From positions 1 to 64,000 of the forward strand of contig JACRCW010000128.1 in assembly GCA_016218805.1 (NCBI GenBank): a stretch of DNA of 64,000 nt, read 5' to 3'. The DNA is from Deltaproteobacteria bacterium (lineage in GTDB: Bacteria; Myxococcota; JACRCW01). The notes beneath the pieces were generated by a model. That model saw only the letters and a list, made by a program, of their open reading frames with translations. It searched no databases and had not been told where the DNA came from. Position 1 is the stretch's first letter. Each line of letters opens with the position of its first letter. Below are positions 32,979-42,754 of this stretch, in pieces. Both the position numbers and the translations under genes were made by a program.

Positions 32979-34814
32979 TCAGGCCCGCCGCCGCCGGCGC
33001 AGGACCAGGCCGAGCGACAGGATGAACAGGATGGGCTCAAACCGCGCGCAGCCCTGGCAACTTCCCCCGGGCGTGATGCAGCGCAGCAGGAACGGGTCGC
33101 ACACGCCGGTGTCGCACTCGGTGGACTGCTGGCAGGCTTCGCCGGCCACCTTGAGGTAGCGGCAGGTGCCGTCACTGGCGCCCGGCGGGACAAGACAGCC
33201 GCCATAGGTGCAGGACGACGACAGGTGGCTGGCGTAGCCGCAGGGTTCACCGATGTCCGGGTTGGGGACGCAGGTGCCGGTGGCGGAGTTGGCGATCCGC
33301 TGACAGAACCCGGTCTGGCAGCCCGCGCTGAGGTGCGGCAGCGTCCCGCACGGCTCGCCGATGTCCGGGAGCACCCGGCAGTCCCCGCTGCCCGCATCCG
33401 CACTTTCCCGCCGGCAATAGCCGTGCTCACACGGCGGGGCGTCACCCTGGCCCCACGGCGAGCACGCCTCCCCCAGGCGCGCGGGGGGCACGCACTCCCC
33501 GCGCGCGGGGTCACTGCAATAGGATGACGACGTCACCGCGCGGCACGTGGGCCAGGTCCCGGGCGCGTCACCGCACGGCTGGCCCAGCACGGGGAACGCG
33601 CGGCAGGTGCCGCGCACCTCGTCCGCCCCGGCGCGCGCGCAGAAGGTGTCCGCGTACAGGCAGTTGCCGGTGTCGGACACCGGCAGGCCGGCCACCACGG
33701 CGCAGGGTTCGCCCTCGCGCGGGCGCACCTGGCAGGTGTCGTCGTCCGCGCAGTACAGGCCCGGCCCGCAGCGGTCCGTTCCCTTCAGGCACGCGTCAGA
33801 CACGGAGAGGAAGGCGGCGCACGCGCCCTCGCCGTTGCAGTACTGGCAGTCACCGCATTCCGTGTCATGGGAGCAGGCTGCACCCGGCGCGCCGGGGACG
33901 CGGCAGTGCGTGATGGCGGACGGGCCGGTGCGCGCACACACCAGCCCCTCCGCACACGGGGCGTACCCGGAGCCGCACAGCGCACCGTCGGTCCCGTAGG
34001 TCACGCACAACCCGCCGCGGCACACCAGCTCCGGGCCGCACGGGAGCTGGTAGCCCTGCGCGTCCAGGCAGCTCTCACCGTACGCGCGCGCGCGGCGGCA
34101 GCGGCCGGCCTCGCACACGCCCAGCGCGTCGCACTCGTCGCGCGAATCGCAGCGCTCGCCCACCGCCACCACCGGACGGCACGTCCCCGCGCTGGTGTCA
34201 TCCGCCACCGGGCGGCAGAACAGGCCCGCGGCGCACTCATGGGTGAGCTCACAGGGGGCGTCTGCCTCCACGGTGCCGCGGAACACCTCATGGCACGCCT
34301 CCGGGAGGTTCACGCCGGCCAGCGAAAACTGCCCCGTCTCCACGGGCGGACGGTCCCGGCGGGCCAGCGCGGGCCGGGTGGAGGACGCGCGGCACTTGAA
34401 CGCGTTCTCCGCGCTGTAGGTGACGCGGTCCCGGTCCACGCTCTGCAACACATGGTCCACGTAGACCCGCAGTGAGCCAAACTGGTCACACACCGCGGCG
34501 GGCAGCTGGCCCTGCGCCAGCAGCAGCGTGTCGGATTCGGGGGATGGCCACGCCAGCACGTCCAGCCGCTCCAGGTCCTCGTCGATGTAAGCGCCACCAC
34601 AGCGGTTCACCGTGCGCAGCAGCGCGCCGCGGAAGCCGTCCCGCAGCTCACGGCACAGCGCCCCCAGCTCCACGCGCTCCGCGCCACCGCCGGTGGAGGA
34701 GGAGGACGATGCGCCGCCGGAACCCGACGAGGAGGAGCCGCCATCCGCGGGCGGCTCCGGGCAGGCAGTGAGCAGCAGTGCGGCGCAGGCCAGGGCCATC
34801 CGGGGCAGGGTCAT
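32979..34814 (-). CDS. Cys-rich lipoprotein with MYXO-CTERM-like tail
   Basis: 611 residues. The N-terminus is a lipoprotein signal with lipobox LLLTACPEP; a Ser/Gly linker (SSSSGSGGASSSSS) follows. The body, residues ~190-570, is a chain of Cys-rich repeats with the recurring pattern GEPCG...C...G.C..., reminiscent of Dickkopf-like or EB-module repeats. The C-terminus CQGCARF, a hydrophobic helix and RRRRRA matches the MYXO-CTERM sorting tripartite layout with an invariant Cys. Having both a lipobox and a sorting tail in one chain is uncommon. Likely a surface protein, perhaps adhesive. The ATG at 34814 directly gives the signal peptide. Downstream of fdhD on the same strand (41-base gap). 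Confidence 0.85.
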   Translation of the reverse strand: MTLPRMALACAALLLTACPEPPADGGSSSSGSGGASSSSSTGGGAERVELGALCRELRDGFRGALLRTVNRCGGAYIDEDLERLDVLAWPSPESDTLLLAQGQLPAAVCDQFGSLRVYVDHVLQSVDRDRVTYSAENAFKCRASSTRPALARRDRPPVETGQFSLAGVNLPEACHEVFRGTVEADAPCELTHECAAGLFCRPVADDTSAGTCRPVVAVGERCDSRDECDALGVCEAGRCRRARAYGESCLDAQGYQLPCGPELVCRGGLCVTYGTDGALCGSGYAPCAEGLVCARTGPSAITHCRVPGAPGAACSHDTECGDCQYCNGEGACAAFLSVSDACLKGTDRCGPGLYCADDDTCQVRPREGEPCAVVAGLPVSDTGNCLYADTFCARAGADEVRGTCRAFPVLGQPCGDAPGTWPTCRAVTSSSYCSDPARGECVPPARLGEACSPWGQGDAPPCEHGYCRRESADAGSGDCRVLPDIGEPCGTLPHLSAGCQTGFCQRIANSATGTCVPNPDIGEPCGYASHLSSSCTYGGCLVPPGASDGTCRYLKVAGEACQQSTECDTGVCDPFLLRCITPGGSCQGCARFEPILFILSLGLVLRRRRRA

Positions 34815-34855
34815 GCCCGGGACCGTACCGGTCGCTCGACGGCGCCACCAGCGGG

Positions 34856-35671
34856 TCAGCCGATGCGGTGCCCGTGCGCGTAGATGTTGAAACCCGCGGC
34901 ACCCGCAAACGCCACGAGCGTGAGCCCCGCCCGCAGGGCCAGCTCCACGGCCAGTGACGTGGGCGCGCCAACGCTGACGACGACGGGTACCCGCAGCACG
35001 TGCGCCTTCTGCACAATCTCAAACCCCGCCCGGCTGCTGACCACCACGCCCAGCGCGGCCCGGCCGCGCCCGCGCACCGCCCACGCCCCCAGCGTCTTGT
35101 CCACCGCGTTGTGGCGGCCCACGTCCTCGCGGACGTCCTGCAGTGCCCCCGCATCATCCAGCGCGGCCGCCGCGTGCAGGCCCCCGGTGGCGGCAAACCC
35201 CGGCTGCCGCTGCCGCAGGGCGTCCGGGAGCCCGCGCACCACCGCGCCGGGGATGCACCGGCCGTCCACCAGCGGCGGGGCCTCCGCCAGCAGGTTGTCC
35301 AGTGATGCCGCCCCGCACGTGCCGCACGCGCTGTTGGCGTGCCGCGGCCGCTGGAACCGCCGCAGGTCCGGGGCGGCACCGGGGCGCAGCAGCACGTCCA
35401 CAATGTTCCCAGCCGCTTCAGCGGGCGCGGTGGCGCAGGGCACCACGTCGTCAATGTCGGCCGCATCGGCCACCACGCCTTCGGTGAGCACGTAGCCCGC
35501 GGCCAGGTCCGCGTCGTGTCCCGGGGTCCGCAGCAGCACCGCCAGCGGCACGCCGCCCACGCGGATCTCCAGCGGCTCTTCGTGTGCCACCAGGTCCGAA
35601 CCCTGCTCCGTGGCATCCCGCACGCGCACGCGGTGTACCGCGCGCGTACCGCGCACCACGTCCCGGGCCAT
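34856..35671 (-). CDS. fdhD: Formate dehydrogenase accessory sulfurtransferase FdhD
   Basis: Transfers sulphur from a desulfurase to the molybdenum cofactor of formate dehydrogenases. 271 residues with all family marks: AHEEPLEIRVGGVPLAV, LRTPGHDADLAAGYVLTEG, the functional CxxC in SACGTCGAASLD, TGGLHAAAALDD, EDVGRHNAVDKTLG and SSRAGFEIVQKAHVLRVP. The ATG at 35671 immediately follows the stop of a hypothetical gene with no spacer, so they are one transcript. No formate dehydrogenase or moco gene is present within the window; its client enzyme must be elsewhere. Confidence 0.95.
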   Translation of the reverse strand: MARDVVRGTRAVHRVRVRDATEQGSDLVAHEEPLEIRVGGVPLAVLLRTPGHDADLAAGYVLTEGVVADAADIDDVVPCATAPAEAAGNIVDVLLRPGAAPDLRRFQRPRHANSACGTCGAASLDNLLAEAPPLVDGRCIPGAVVRGLPDALRQRQPGFAATGGLHAAAALDDAGALQDVREDVGRHNAVDKTLGAWAVRGRGRAALGVVVSSRAGFEIVQKAHVLRVPVVVSVGAPTSLAVELALRAGLTLVAFAGAAGFNIYAHGHRIG

Positions 35672-36217
35672 TCAGCGCCGTCCCAGGGGCCGCGCGGTCT
35701 CCACGGCCAGCACCGCGCGCGCCACCACCACCCCGCCCTCGGACCGGCGCGCCTCCAGCTGCGTCCCCGGCGCGCCCACGGACGCCATGCGGGTCTGCAG
35801 CTCGTTGCGCGTGCGCACCTCGCCCAGCAGTGACACGGCCGGCGGATCCAGCCGCGCGCGCGCAAACACGTCCCGCGACGCCGCCGGGTCCAGCAGCGCG
35901 CCCCGCCGCCGGTCCCATGCGTCCCGCGGCTGGATCCCCTCCGCGGTCTCCTGCACCAGCAGGTCCAGGTCCGGCCCCAGCGCCGCCTGCAACGCCGGCA
36001 GCCGGTGGTGCGCCCACAGGGACATGGCCACCTGGGTGTTGTGCGCATGGCGCCGCAGCAGCTGCCCCTCCCGCCGCAACAGCAGCTCAAAGGACGACAT
36101 GAACCCGATCTGCCAGGTGGCGCCGCGCGGGGGCGCCATGAGCGCCACTTCGCCGCCCAGCACCTGGGTGGGCTGGTCCGAGGGCGGTTCCGGGGTGGGC
36201 CAGGGAGGCAGCGGCAT
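35672..36217 (-). CDS. Hypothetical protein upstream of fdhD
   Basis: 181 residues, no recognised family. The N-terminus is Pro-rich (MPLPPWPTPEPPSDQP), followed by a mixed segment (GGEVALMAPPRGATWQIGFM) and a helical middle (FELLLRREGQLLRR). No signal peptide or membrane segment. Its stop abuts the fdhD ATG directly, suggesting co-translation and a possible accessory role. The ATG at 36217 is chosen because the upstream in-frame region is antisense to the divergent gene at 36314. Function unknown. Confidence 0.6.
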   Translation of the reverse strand: MPLPPWPTPEPPSDQPTQVLGGEVALMAPPRGATWQIGFMSSFELLLRREGQLLRRHAHNTQVAMSLWAHHRLPALQAALGPDLDLLVQETAEGIQPRDAWDRRRGALLDPAASRDVFARARLDPPAVSLLGEVRTRNELQTRMASVGAPGTQLEARRSEGGVVVARAVLAVETARPLGRR

Positions 36218-36313
36218 GGCCGGACACTCATGCCGCGCGCGGCGCTCAGGCGCAACGCGGGCGACGACGGGCAGCTTGTTTGGCGGAACACCGCCTTCGG
36301 TTAGAGTCCGGCC

Positions 36314-36898
36314 ATGGTCAGCACTGCCGCCGAGAAACTTGCCAAGGAACCCATTGACCGCCTGCTGGGGCGCCTCACTCCGGACCAGCGCCAGGTACTG
36401 GCGTACGCGTGGGCGTCCCACGCCGTGACGCAGCTGCTGCCGCCGCACCTGGAGGGCGCGGGGCTGACCCGCGAGGCCAGCCAGTCCCGCGCCGCGCCGC
36501 CGGCCACCGACCCGCGCACGGCCGCCACGCTGCGCGACGTGCTGGTGGCCATGCAGGAGGCCACCGAGCGCTTGCGCAAGAAGGAGGAGGAGGCCGCCGG
36601 GGGGAGGATCACCGACGGACCGGGCAGCCGCGCGTCCCAGGCGCTGTCCCAGGCCACAGAAGCGGTGAAGGCGTCACTGGGCGAAGCCGGGATGAAGGTG
36701 AAGGTCAGCGGCGCGGTGGTGGCGCCCACCGTCAAGGGCGCGGGGGTCACGCCGGATGGGAACCTCCAGCGCGCCACGCTGGCCGGCCGGTACGCGGCGC
36801 TGCTGGCCCGCATGGGCGGTGAACAGGCCCAGGCCGACGAGGAAGCCCGCCAGAAGAACGAGGCGGTGACCACGCTGCGGGGCCCCAAGCGCATCTGA
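36314..36898 (+). CDS. Hypothetical protein
   Basis: 194 residues with no recognised domain. The N-terminal third is helical (AEKLAKEPIDRLLGRL, then RQVLAYAWASHAV); a Lys/Glu-rich stretch (ERLRKKEEEA) follows, and a Gly/Val-rich part ends with QKNEAVTTLRGPKRI. Soluble, no signal peptide. It precedes comEC by 19 bases on the same strand and is divergent from the fdhD unit. A competence-related role would be speculation. Confidence 0.62.
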   Translation: MVSTAAEKLAKEPIDRLLGRLTPDQRQVLAYAWASHAVTQLLPPHLEGAGLTREASQSRAAPPATDPRTAATLRDVLVAMQEATERLRKKEEEAAGGRITDGPGSRASQALSQATEAVKASLGEAGMKVKVSGAVVAPTVKGAGVTPDGNLQRATLAGRYAALLARMGGEQAQADEEARQKNEAVTTLRGPKRI

Positions 36899-36917
36899 CC
36901 TGCGGTATACGGGCGCC

Positions 36918-39353
36918 GTGACGCCGCCGGGTCCATTCCACGCGCCCCTGCTGGGCCTGGCCGCGGCACTTGCCGCCGGATGCGCCGTCACCACGGGGAG
37001 CCCGTGGGCCTGGCTGGCCGTCTCCGCCGCGGCGGCCGCCGCGGGGACCTGGTTGCCGTCCCGTCTGCTCACCGCGCGGTGGGCCGCGTGGCTGTGCTGC
37101 CTGCTCACGGCGGGCGCGGGGCTGCGCACGGCCGCCGAGGCGCGCGCGGAACGGCTGGCCGCGCAGGTGGCGGCGCTTTCGTCCGCCGACGGGGCGCGCG
37201 TGGAAGGAGTGGTCCGCCGCGTGCTCGCCGAGTGGCCGCTGCCGCGCGTGGAGTTTGCGCTGCGCGCCGTGCACGCCCCGGGGGGCTCCACCGCCGTGGA
37301 CGGCGCCGCCGCCCTGACGCTGCCGCAGGGCCTGCGGCCCCCGCCGGAGGGGAGCGTCCTGCTGGTGCGTTCCATGATGCACCGCCCGCGCGTGGCGCGC
37401 TTCCCCGGGGACCTGGACGCGCGCGCCCTGCTTGGTTCCCGCGGTGTGGACCTGCAGGGGACGGCCACCTCCGTGGATGACCTGGCGGTGGTGGCGGACC
37501 GCGCGGGGTTCACGGGTACCGACGACCTGCTGGCCCGGGCGCGCAACGCCACGCGGGCCGCCGTCCGCACCGCCATGCCGGAGGACGCCGCCGCGCTGGT
37601 GGAGGCGTTTGTGCTCGGAGACAGCCCGGGCATGGACCCGGAGGTCCGGCGGCCGTTTGACGAGGCGGGCGCCGCCCACCTGCTCGCCGTGTCGGGGCTG
37701 CAGGCCACGCTGCTGGCCGCCATGTTGTTCGCGCTGTTGCGCGCGCTGTGGGGGCGCATCCCGTGGCTGCTGGCGCGCGCGGACCCCGGTCCCGCCGCGG
37801 CGTTGCTGTGCCTCCCGGCCATCTACGCGTACGCGCTGTTTGCCGGCGGGGCCGCCAGCGTGGTGCGGTCAGCGTGGATGGCGGCGGCCGTGATGGTGGG
37901 GCAGGCGCTGCGCCGCAAGGCGGCCACCGCGCAGGTGCTGGGCGTCGCGGCCATCGTGATGCTCGCCGTGGAGCCGCGCGTCGTCGCCAACGCGGGTTTC
38001 CTGCTGTCCTTCCTCTCCGTGCTGGCTCTGGTGCTGCTGACGCCGGGTGTGCTGGCCCTGCTCCAGGGGACGGACGCGGACCGCACCTCGTGGCGCCCGT
38101 GGCTGCTGGCCGCGCTGGCGTCGTCCACGGCGGCGTACCTGGCCACGCTGCCGCTGGTGGCGCACCTGTTCGGCCGCGTGGCGACGTGGGGCGCGCTCAC
38201 CAACGTGGTGCTGGTGCCCGCGGGTGCCGTGGCGCTGCCGGCAGTGGTCGTCGGGACGCTGGCGGGTGTGGCGCTGCAGTGGGACTTCCTGCTGGCGTGC
38301 TGCGGTGCGGTCTCGCTGGCGCTGCATGACCTCTGCCGGGTGGCCGCGTTGCTGCCGTGGCCCGTGGTGGAGGTCACACCGCCCGGCGCCGGGATGACCG
38401 CGCTGGCCCTGGGCGGTGCGCTGCTGCTCGCCGTTGGGTCGTGGCGGGCGGCGGTGGCGGGCGCGTTGGGGTTGCTGGTGGGCGTGGCGGGCCTGGTGCC
38501 GGCGCAGTCACCGCGCAATGAACTGGTGGTGATGATGGCGCCGGTGGGGCAGGGTGACGGCGCCATCCTGCGTTTTCCGGACGGTGCGGTGGCGGTGATT
38601 GACGGTGGCGGCAGCTTCATCTCCGCGGTGGACCCCGGGCGCACGGTGCTGGCGCCGCTGCTGGACCAGCTGGGAGTGCAGCAGCTGGACCTGATGGTGC
38701 TGAGCCACCCGCACCCGGATCATCTCAATGGGCTGGTGACGCTGGCGGAACGGTTCCGCCCCCGCGAGTTCTGGTGGACCGGCCAGCAAAGCCGCCACCC
38801 GCGCTTCCGCGACCTGGAGCGCGCGCTGGATGCGGCGGGGACACGCCGCGTGGTGTTTGAACGCCCTGCTGCCGGGCCGCGCGTGGTGCAGCGGACGGTG
38901 GGTGGCGTGCGGGTCTGTGTGCTGCACCCGTTCCCGGAGCGTGACGCCCCTGACGCGCCCCACCACTTCCCCGAGCTGTCCGACAATGACAACTCGCTGG
39001 TGCTGCGGTTTGAACACGCGGGGCGCGCGGTGCTGTTCCCCGGCGACATTGAGAAGGAGACCGAGGCCGCGCTGGCCGCTGACCCGGACGTGGCCCCGCT
39101 GCTGCGCGCGGACGTGCTCAAGATCCCGCACCACGGCAGCAACACCAGCAGTACCGACGCGTTCCTGCGCGCGGTGGGCGCGCGGCACGCGCTCATTGGC
39201 GTGGGCGCTGGCAACACGTGGGGTTTCCCCAGCGGCGAAGTCCTGGGCCGCATGGCCGCGCACGGCGTGGACGTGTGGCGGACCGATCTGGACGGACTGG
39301 TCACCGTGCACCTGGGCGCGGACGGCGTGGCGGTGGAGGCGTTTGCGCGGTGA
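36918..39353 (+). CDS. comEC: ComEC/Rec2-type DNA-uptake channel
   Basis: Inner-membrane channel that takes single-stranded DNA into the cytoplasm during transformation. 811 residues. Three parts are visible: an N-terminal OB-like DUF4131 region after two hydrophobic segments, the Competence domain with FVLGDSPGMDPEVRRPF and HLLAVSGLQATLLAA and many hydrophobic helices, and a C-terminal metallo-beta-lactamase-like domain with GQGDGAILRFPDG, SHPHPDHLNGL and KIPHHGSNTS, likely the nuclease part. The start is GTG 36918. Full length, no frameshift. No comEA or other competence genes are in the window. Convergent with a lipoprotein gene 20 bases on. Confidence 0.94.
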   Translation: MTPPGPFHAPLLGLAAALAAGCAVTTGSPWAWLAVSAAAAAAGTWLPSRLLTARWAAWLCCLLTAGAGLRTAAEARAERLAAQVAALSSADGARVEGVVRRVLAEWPLPRVEFALRAVHAPGGSTAVDGAAALTLPQGLRPPPEGSVLLVRSMMHRPRVARFPGDLDARALLGSRGVDLQGTATSVDDLAVVADRAGFTGTDDLLARARNATRAAVRTAMPEDAAALVEAFVLGDSPGMDPEVRRPFDEAGAAHLLAVSGLQATLLAAMLFALLRALWGRIPWLLARADPGPAAALLCLPAIYAYALFAGGAASVVRSAWMAAAVMVGQALRRKAATAQVLGVAAIVMLAVEPRVVANAGFLLSFLSVLALVLLTPGVLALLQGTDADRTSWRPWLLAALASSTAAYLATLPLVAHLFGRVATWGALTNVVLVPAGAVALPAVVVGTLAGVALQWDFLLACCGAVSLALHDLCRVAALLPWPVVEVTPPGAGMTALALGGALLLAVGSWRAAVAGALGLLVGVAGLVPAQSPRNELVVMMAPVGQGDGAILRFPDGAVAVIDGGGSFISAVDPGRTVLAPLLDQLGVQQLDLMVLSHPHPDHLNGLVTLAERFRPREFWWTGQQSRHPRFRDLERALDAAGTRRVVFERPAAGPRVVQRTVGGVRVCVLHPFPERDAPDAPHHFPELSDNDNSLVLRFEHAGRAVLFPGDIEKETEAALAADPDVAPLLRADVLKIPHHGSNTSSTDAFLRAVGARHALIGVGAGNTWGFPSGEVLGRMAAHGVDVWRTDLDGLVTVHLGADGVAVEAFAR

Positions 39354-39373
39354 GCGGGCCAGGCCCCCGCGCC

Positions 39374-41749
39374 TCACAGACCCTCTGCCCACGCGGGCGC
39401 TGCCGGCGGCGGAAACCCGGTTGAGCCCAGGCAGCTTCCATCAACCATGGCGTCGGTGCTCGGGGGAAAGTCGGCGCAACCATTGCCCGTGTAATCACAA
39501 ATGCTGGCAATGTCGTTCTCCGGATCCAGGCCGCTGTTGCCGCTTGGGTTGATGAACAGGCCGCATCCCGGATTGCCGTCATCCAGCGTTGCGCCCATGA
39601 AGTTGTTGCGGACCACGCCTATGATGCCCGCGCCCGCAGACGCCACCTGCGAGTGAACGTCGTTGTCGGCGACAAACGCATTCGTCCCTTCGCCGAGGGC
39701 GCCCAGGCCGCTGAGCGTGTTGCGCCGGATGATGACCTTGGGCGTCCGCAGGATGGCCAGTCCCACGTTGCCCGCGGACCCGAGGTCCGGGTTGTCCTCA
39801 ATGAGCACGTCCACCTGGTCCGTCAGGTAGGCGCCATCCGGCACCACGCAGGCGCGCATCACAAACGGCTCCGTGCTCCGCTGCGCGATGAGCCCAATGG
39901 CACCGGGAAGCGCGTGAATCGTGCTGTTTTCCACGAGCAACGGCAGCACCATGTTCTCAATGAACAGCGTGTTTCCCGCCTGCGCGGGCGGAAGGGTGAC
40001 CTCAACCAGGCGCACGCCCTCGGAGTTCAATGTGGGCGGTGGGATGGGGCCGGGAGACGGGCCGGGCCCGGGACCAGGCAGCCCACAGTTGCTCCCCGCG
40101 ATTCTCGCCTCCAGCAGCGTGGCGTATTTCACCAGCGTGAGTTGGAGCTTGGCTGCCGCCGTGGCGCAGATGTCCAACTGCCCATTGTACTGGGCCGCTG
40201 CGCCCGCCGTCAGCATGAATGCCAGTTCATCGTGGGTGCTGCGGATCTTCAGGAAGCCCTCCACCGTGCCGTCCGCGTGTTCAAACCGGGTGTTGCGCGC
40301 CGTGGCACCGGCGGTGAACGCCACGCCGCCCCTCAGGTTGGCCAGGGCCCACGCGCCGTCAATGTTGCCTCCCAGCTGCAGGTCCGCATCACCGTCAATA
40401 TCCGCCCGCAGCGTCCAGTACGCCCGGGCAACCACGTCGGCGCCCGTCGAGTCCCAGCGGTACTGGCTCCGGAATGTGACGGATTCCTGGTCCAGCGCGA
40501 AGTCCCCCGTGCCGCGCGTGGTCAGCGAGAAGCCGGCGGCGACTTCGTGGCGAAGCATGTTGAGGCTGGCCCGGCCGGGCAGGAGCAGTTCCAGGTCCGA
40601 CGACACGTTCTGCAACCCGCTTACCTCCACCAGGTTGAGCTGCGCCCCGCCCTTCATGCGGACGGCGGCTTCGATGTTCTCCACCAGGCCCTCCGAGAAC
40701 TCCACGCGCGCGTGGCTGCACAGCGTCCCGCCTCCCTGCAGCGCCACGTGCGCAACCTGCCCGCCATTCACCACGACGTTGGCGTCGGAATCCGCCTGGT
40801 AGTCCAGCGTGAGGTTCCCCAGCACGCGGCTCCCCTGGAAGGTGGTGTGCGCGGCGTTGGGGCACAGGCTCAGCGGCTGCCCACCGCCCGTGGCGGCGGG
40901 TGTGGTCAGGACCAGGTTCACCGTGGATTGGAACGTGTCAGAGCGCAGCACCAGCGTATCCGCCGCGTTGAACGTCACCGGGCCGGTGAAGACAATCCCG
41001 TTGAGCTGCGTGGGCCGGTTCACGTTGAACACCACGCCTCCAAACGTGGCGCCGTCCTCGGTGCGCAGGTCCACCGCGCACGCGCTGGTCAGTGTGCCGT
41101 CCACGGTGACGCCTCCATGCACCACCACCTCCATGCGGTCATCCGCACCCGCGCCTTCGCACGCGGCGGCCAGCGCCTCCGGGACGGAGCCGAACTCGTC
41201 GCCGCCGGAGGGTTGTGCCCGCACGTGCAGCGTGCGCCGGTAGGTCACCTTGCTGCTGATCAGTGCGTAGGTGGAAAAGCCCGCTATCACCGCGTGCACG
41301 CGGGACGTCTCCACGTCCACCCGGCTGTCCAACAGTGCGCGCCAACCGCCGTTTTCGCGGCGTGCCATGACCAGGTCCTCGGCCGCCACGCCTTCCGGCA
41401 ACATTGCGTCGTAATACGGAATCCGCATCTCCACGCGGCCCATGAACTCCAGGCCGTCCGGGCCCATTTCAAACGCGGTGTTGGGAATGACAACGCCATC
41501 CGTTCCCACGAGCACCGTTGCCTGGATGGGGGTGGCTGCCTCCACCGCCCGGGGCACCGCGTCCAGTTCCAGCCCGCCCAGCGGGACGGTGCCGCCTTCC
41601 GGCAGCAACTCCCCGGTGAACACGGGGCCCTCCAGCAGCCCGGCCCCGCCGTCCGGCAGCGTGGGCGGATTGCGTATCAGGTCCAGCACCTGGCAGGCGC
41701 AGCCCGGGTTCAACATCACCAGCGCCGCCACCGCAATGCGCATCTTCAT
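39374..41749 (-). CDS. Large beta-helix-type lipoprotein
   Basis: 791 residues. A short signal peptide with lipobox-like LNPGCACQ indicates lipidation. Residues ~20-170 look like a beta-sandwich domain (GTVPLGGLELDAVPRAVEA, then FSTYALIS). From ~200 there are repeated short beta-strands rich in Thr, Asn, Val and Gly (VTFNAADTLVLRSDTF, GNLTLDYQADSDANVVVNGG), as in right-handed parallel beta-helices. A Pro/Gly linker near 580 (GPGPGPSPGPIPPP) separates a second beta-helical part. The gene ends with Cys-containing loops (NPGCGLFINPSGNSG). Likely an exposed adhesin or polysaccharide-binding protein. ATG 41749 follows GGGGGG; it is divergent from the next gene. Confidence 0.7.
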   Translation of the reverse strand: MKMRIAVAALVMLNPGCACQVLDLIRNPPTLPDGGAGLLEGPVFTGELLPEGGTVPLGGLELDAVPRAVEAATPIQATVLVGTDGVVIPNTAFEMGPDGLEFMGRVEMRIPYYDAMLPEGVAAEDLVMARRENGGWRALLDSRVDVETSRVHAVIAGFSTYALISSKVTYRRTLHVRAQPSGGDEFGSVPEALAAACEGAGADDRMEVVVHGGVTVDGTLTSACAVDLRTEDGATFGGVVFNVNRPTQLNGIVFTGPVTFNAADTLVLRSDTFQSTVNLVLTTPAATGGGQPLSLCPNAAHTTFQGSRVLGNLTLDYQADSDANVVVNGGQVAHVALQGGGTLCSHARVEFSEGLVENIEAAVRMKGGAQLNLVEVSGLQNVSSDLELLLPGRASLNMLRHEVAAGFSLTTRGTGDFALDQESVTFRSQYRWDSTGADVVARAYWTLRADIDGDADLQLGGNIDGAWALANLRGGVAFTAGATARNTRFEHADGTVEGFLKIRSTHDELAFMLTAGAAAQYNGQLDICATAAAKLQLTLVKYATLLEARIAGSNCGLPGPGPGPSPGPIPPPTLNSEGVRLVEVTLPPAQAGNTLFIENMVLPLLVENSTIHALPGAIGLIAQRSTEPFVMRACVVPDGAYLTDQVDVLIEDNPDLGSAGNVGLAILRTPKVIIRRNTLSGLGALGEGTNAFVADNDVHSQVASAGAGIIGVVRNNFMGATLDDGNPGCGLFINPSGNSGLDPENDIASICDYTGNGCADFPPSTDAMVDGSCLGSTGFPPPAAPAWAEGL

Positions 41750-41962
41750 GGCTACCCCCCCGTGCCCACGTGCTGACTGCATGTCGGCTGCAACGCGCGT
41801 TGTGCGCCGCTCTACCAAGGAGGGTGGACCACATTGCCATTCCAAGGGGAAGCACGCCGCCCGCCCATGCCACGAACACGGCGGAACCCGCGTGGTGCCC
41901 GCTCATGCAGTAGGGTGAATGGCGGGCGCCGGCGCGTCGTCCCGGCGGTGGTGGAGGCCAGC

Positions 41963-42682
41963 ATGCGTGGGTGTCGGGCGGTGGTGGCAGTGGTGGCCGG
42001 GCTGTGCACCGGGTGCCTGGGCACGCGTGCGGTGGTGCTTCCGCGTCCGCCCGTGGATGCGGAGCTGGCCAATGACGGCTCCGCGCAGCAGCAGCAGTTG
42101 CTCCGGGATCGCTACGCCATCCGGGAGGGAAAGTCCGGCTGGGTGGTGGGCGGCCAGGCGGTCCCACGCAGCGCGCTCCCCGGCATGTCCGCCATGGCGG
42201 GAGCGGGGCTGGTGCTGGTGCGCCTGCCCGTGGTGGACCCGCACCTGCGCGTCTACCTCTCCGCGGACGAACAGGCGCGCACGGCACTGCCTCCGTCTGC
42301 CCTGGAGAGCGCCTACGTCGCATCCACGGTCGTCGCCGGGACGCTTGCCGCGGGCGCCTCCACCGCCGCGGTGACCTTCCTGCTGGCCAGCGCGGCGCAG
42401 CGTTTTGCGCTGCGGGACCGCCCGCTGCCGGACCCGCTGGGAGCCTGGCGCGTGGGCGACTCCAACCAGACCATGATGAGCGGTATCTCCATCATCGGGG
42501 CGCTCAGCGTGCTGGGCCTGCCCGCGCTGCTGGCCACCGCGGCGTCCGGCCTGGGCGTGTGGGCCATGGAAGGAAACGCCGTGAAGCGCTTCAACGCGCA
42601 CCTTGACGACCGCATCCGGGCGGCGGCGCGCGCCCCGTCGCCGGCCGGCGCGGACCCAACGTCGCGCCCGGGCACGGAGTGA
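41963..42682 (+). CDS. Membrane-associated lipoprotein, unknown function
   Basis: 239 residues. Lipoprotein signal MRGCRAVVAVVAGLCTGCLG with lipobox LCTGC. A soluble part follows, then two hydrophobic segments (~125-150, AYVASTVVAGTLAAGASTA; ~170-195, SIIGALSVLGLPALLATA), so it may be both lipid-anchored and membrane-spanning. GGAGG lies 7 bases before ATG 41963, making this start firm. No family recognised. Confidence 0.7.
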   Translation: MRGCRAVVAVVAGLCTGCLGTRAVVLPRPPVDAELANDGSAQQQQLLRDRYAIREGKSGWVVGGQAVPRSALPGMSAMAGAGLVLVRLPVVDPHLRVYLSADEQARTALPPSALESAYVASTVVAGTLAAGASTAAVTFLLASAAQRFALRDRPLPDPLGAWRVGDSNQTMMSGISIIGALSVLGLPALLATAASGLGVWAMEGNAVKRFNAHLDDRIRAAARAPSPAGADPTSRPGTE

Positions 42683-42754
42683 CACGCACGGGGTGGCTGG
42701 ACGGGGGTCCTTCGCGCGTTGACGGGGTGCGTCACCGCGCGTACCCGTTGAGCC

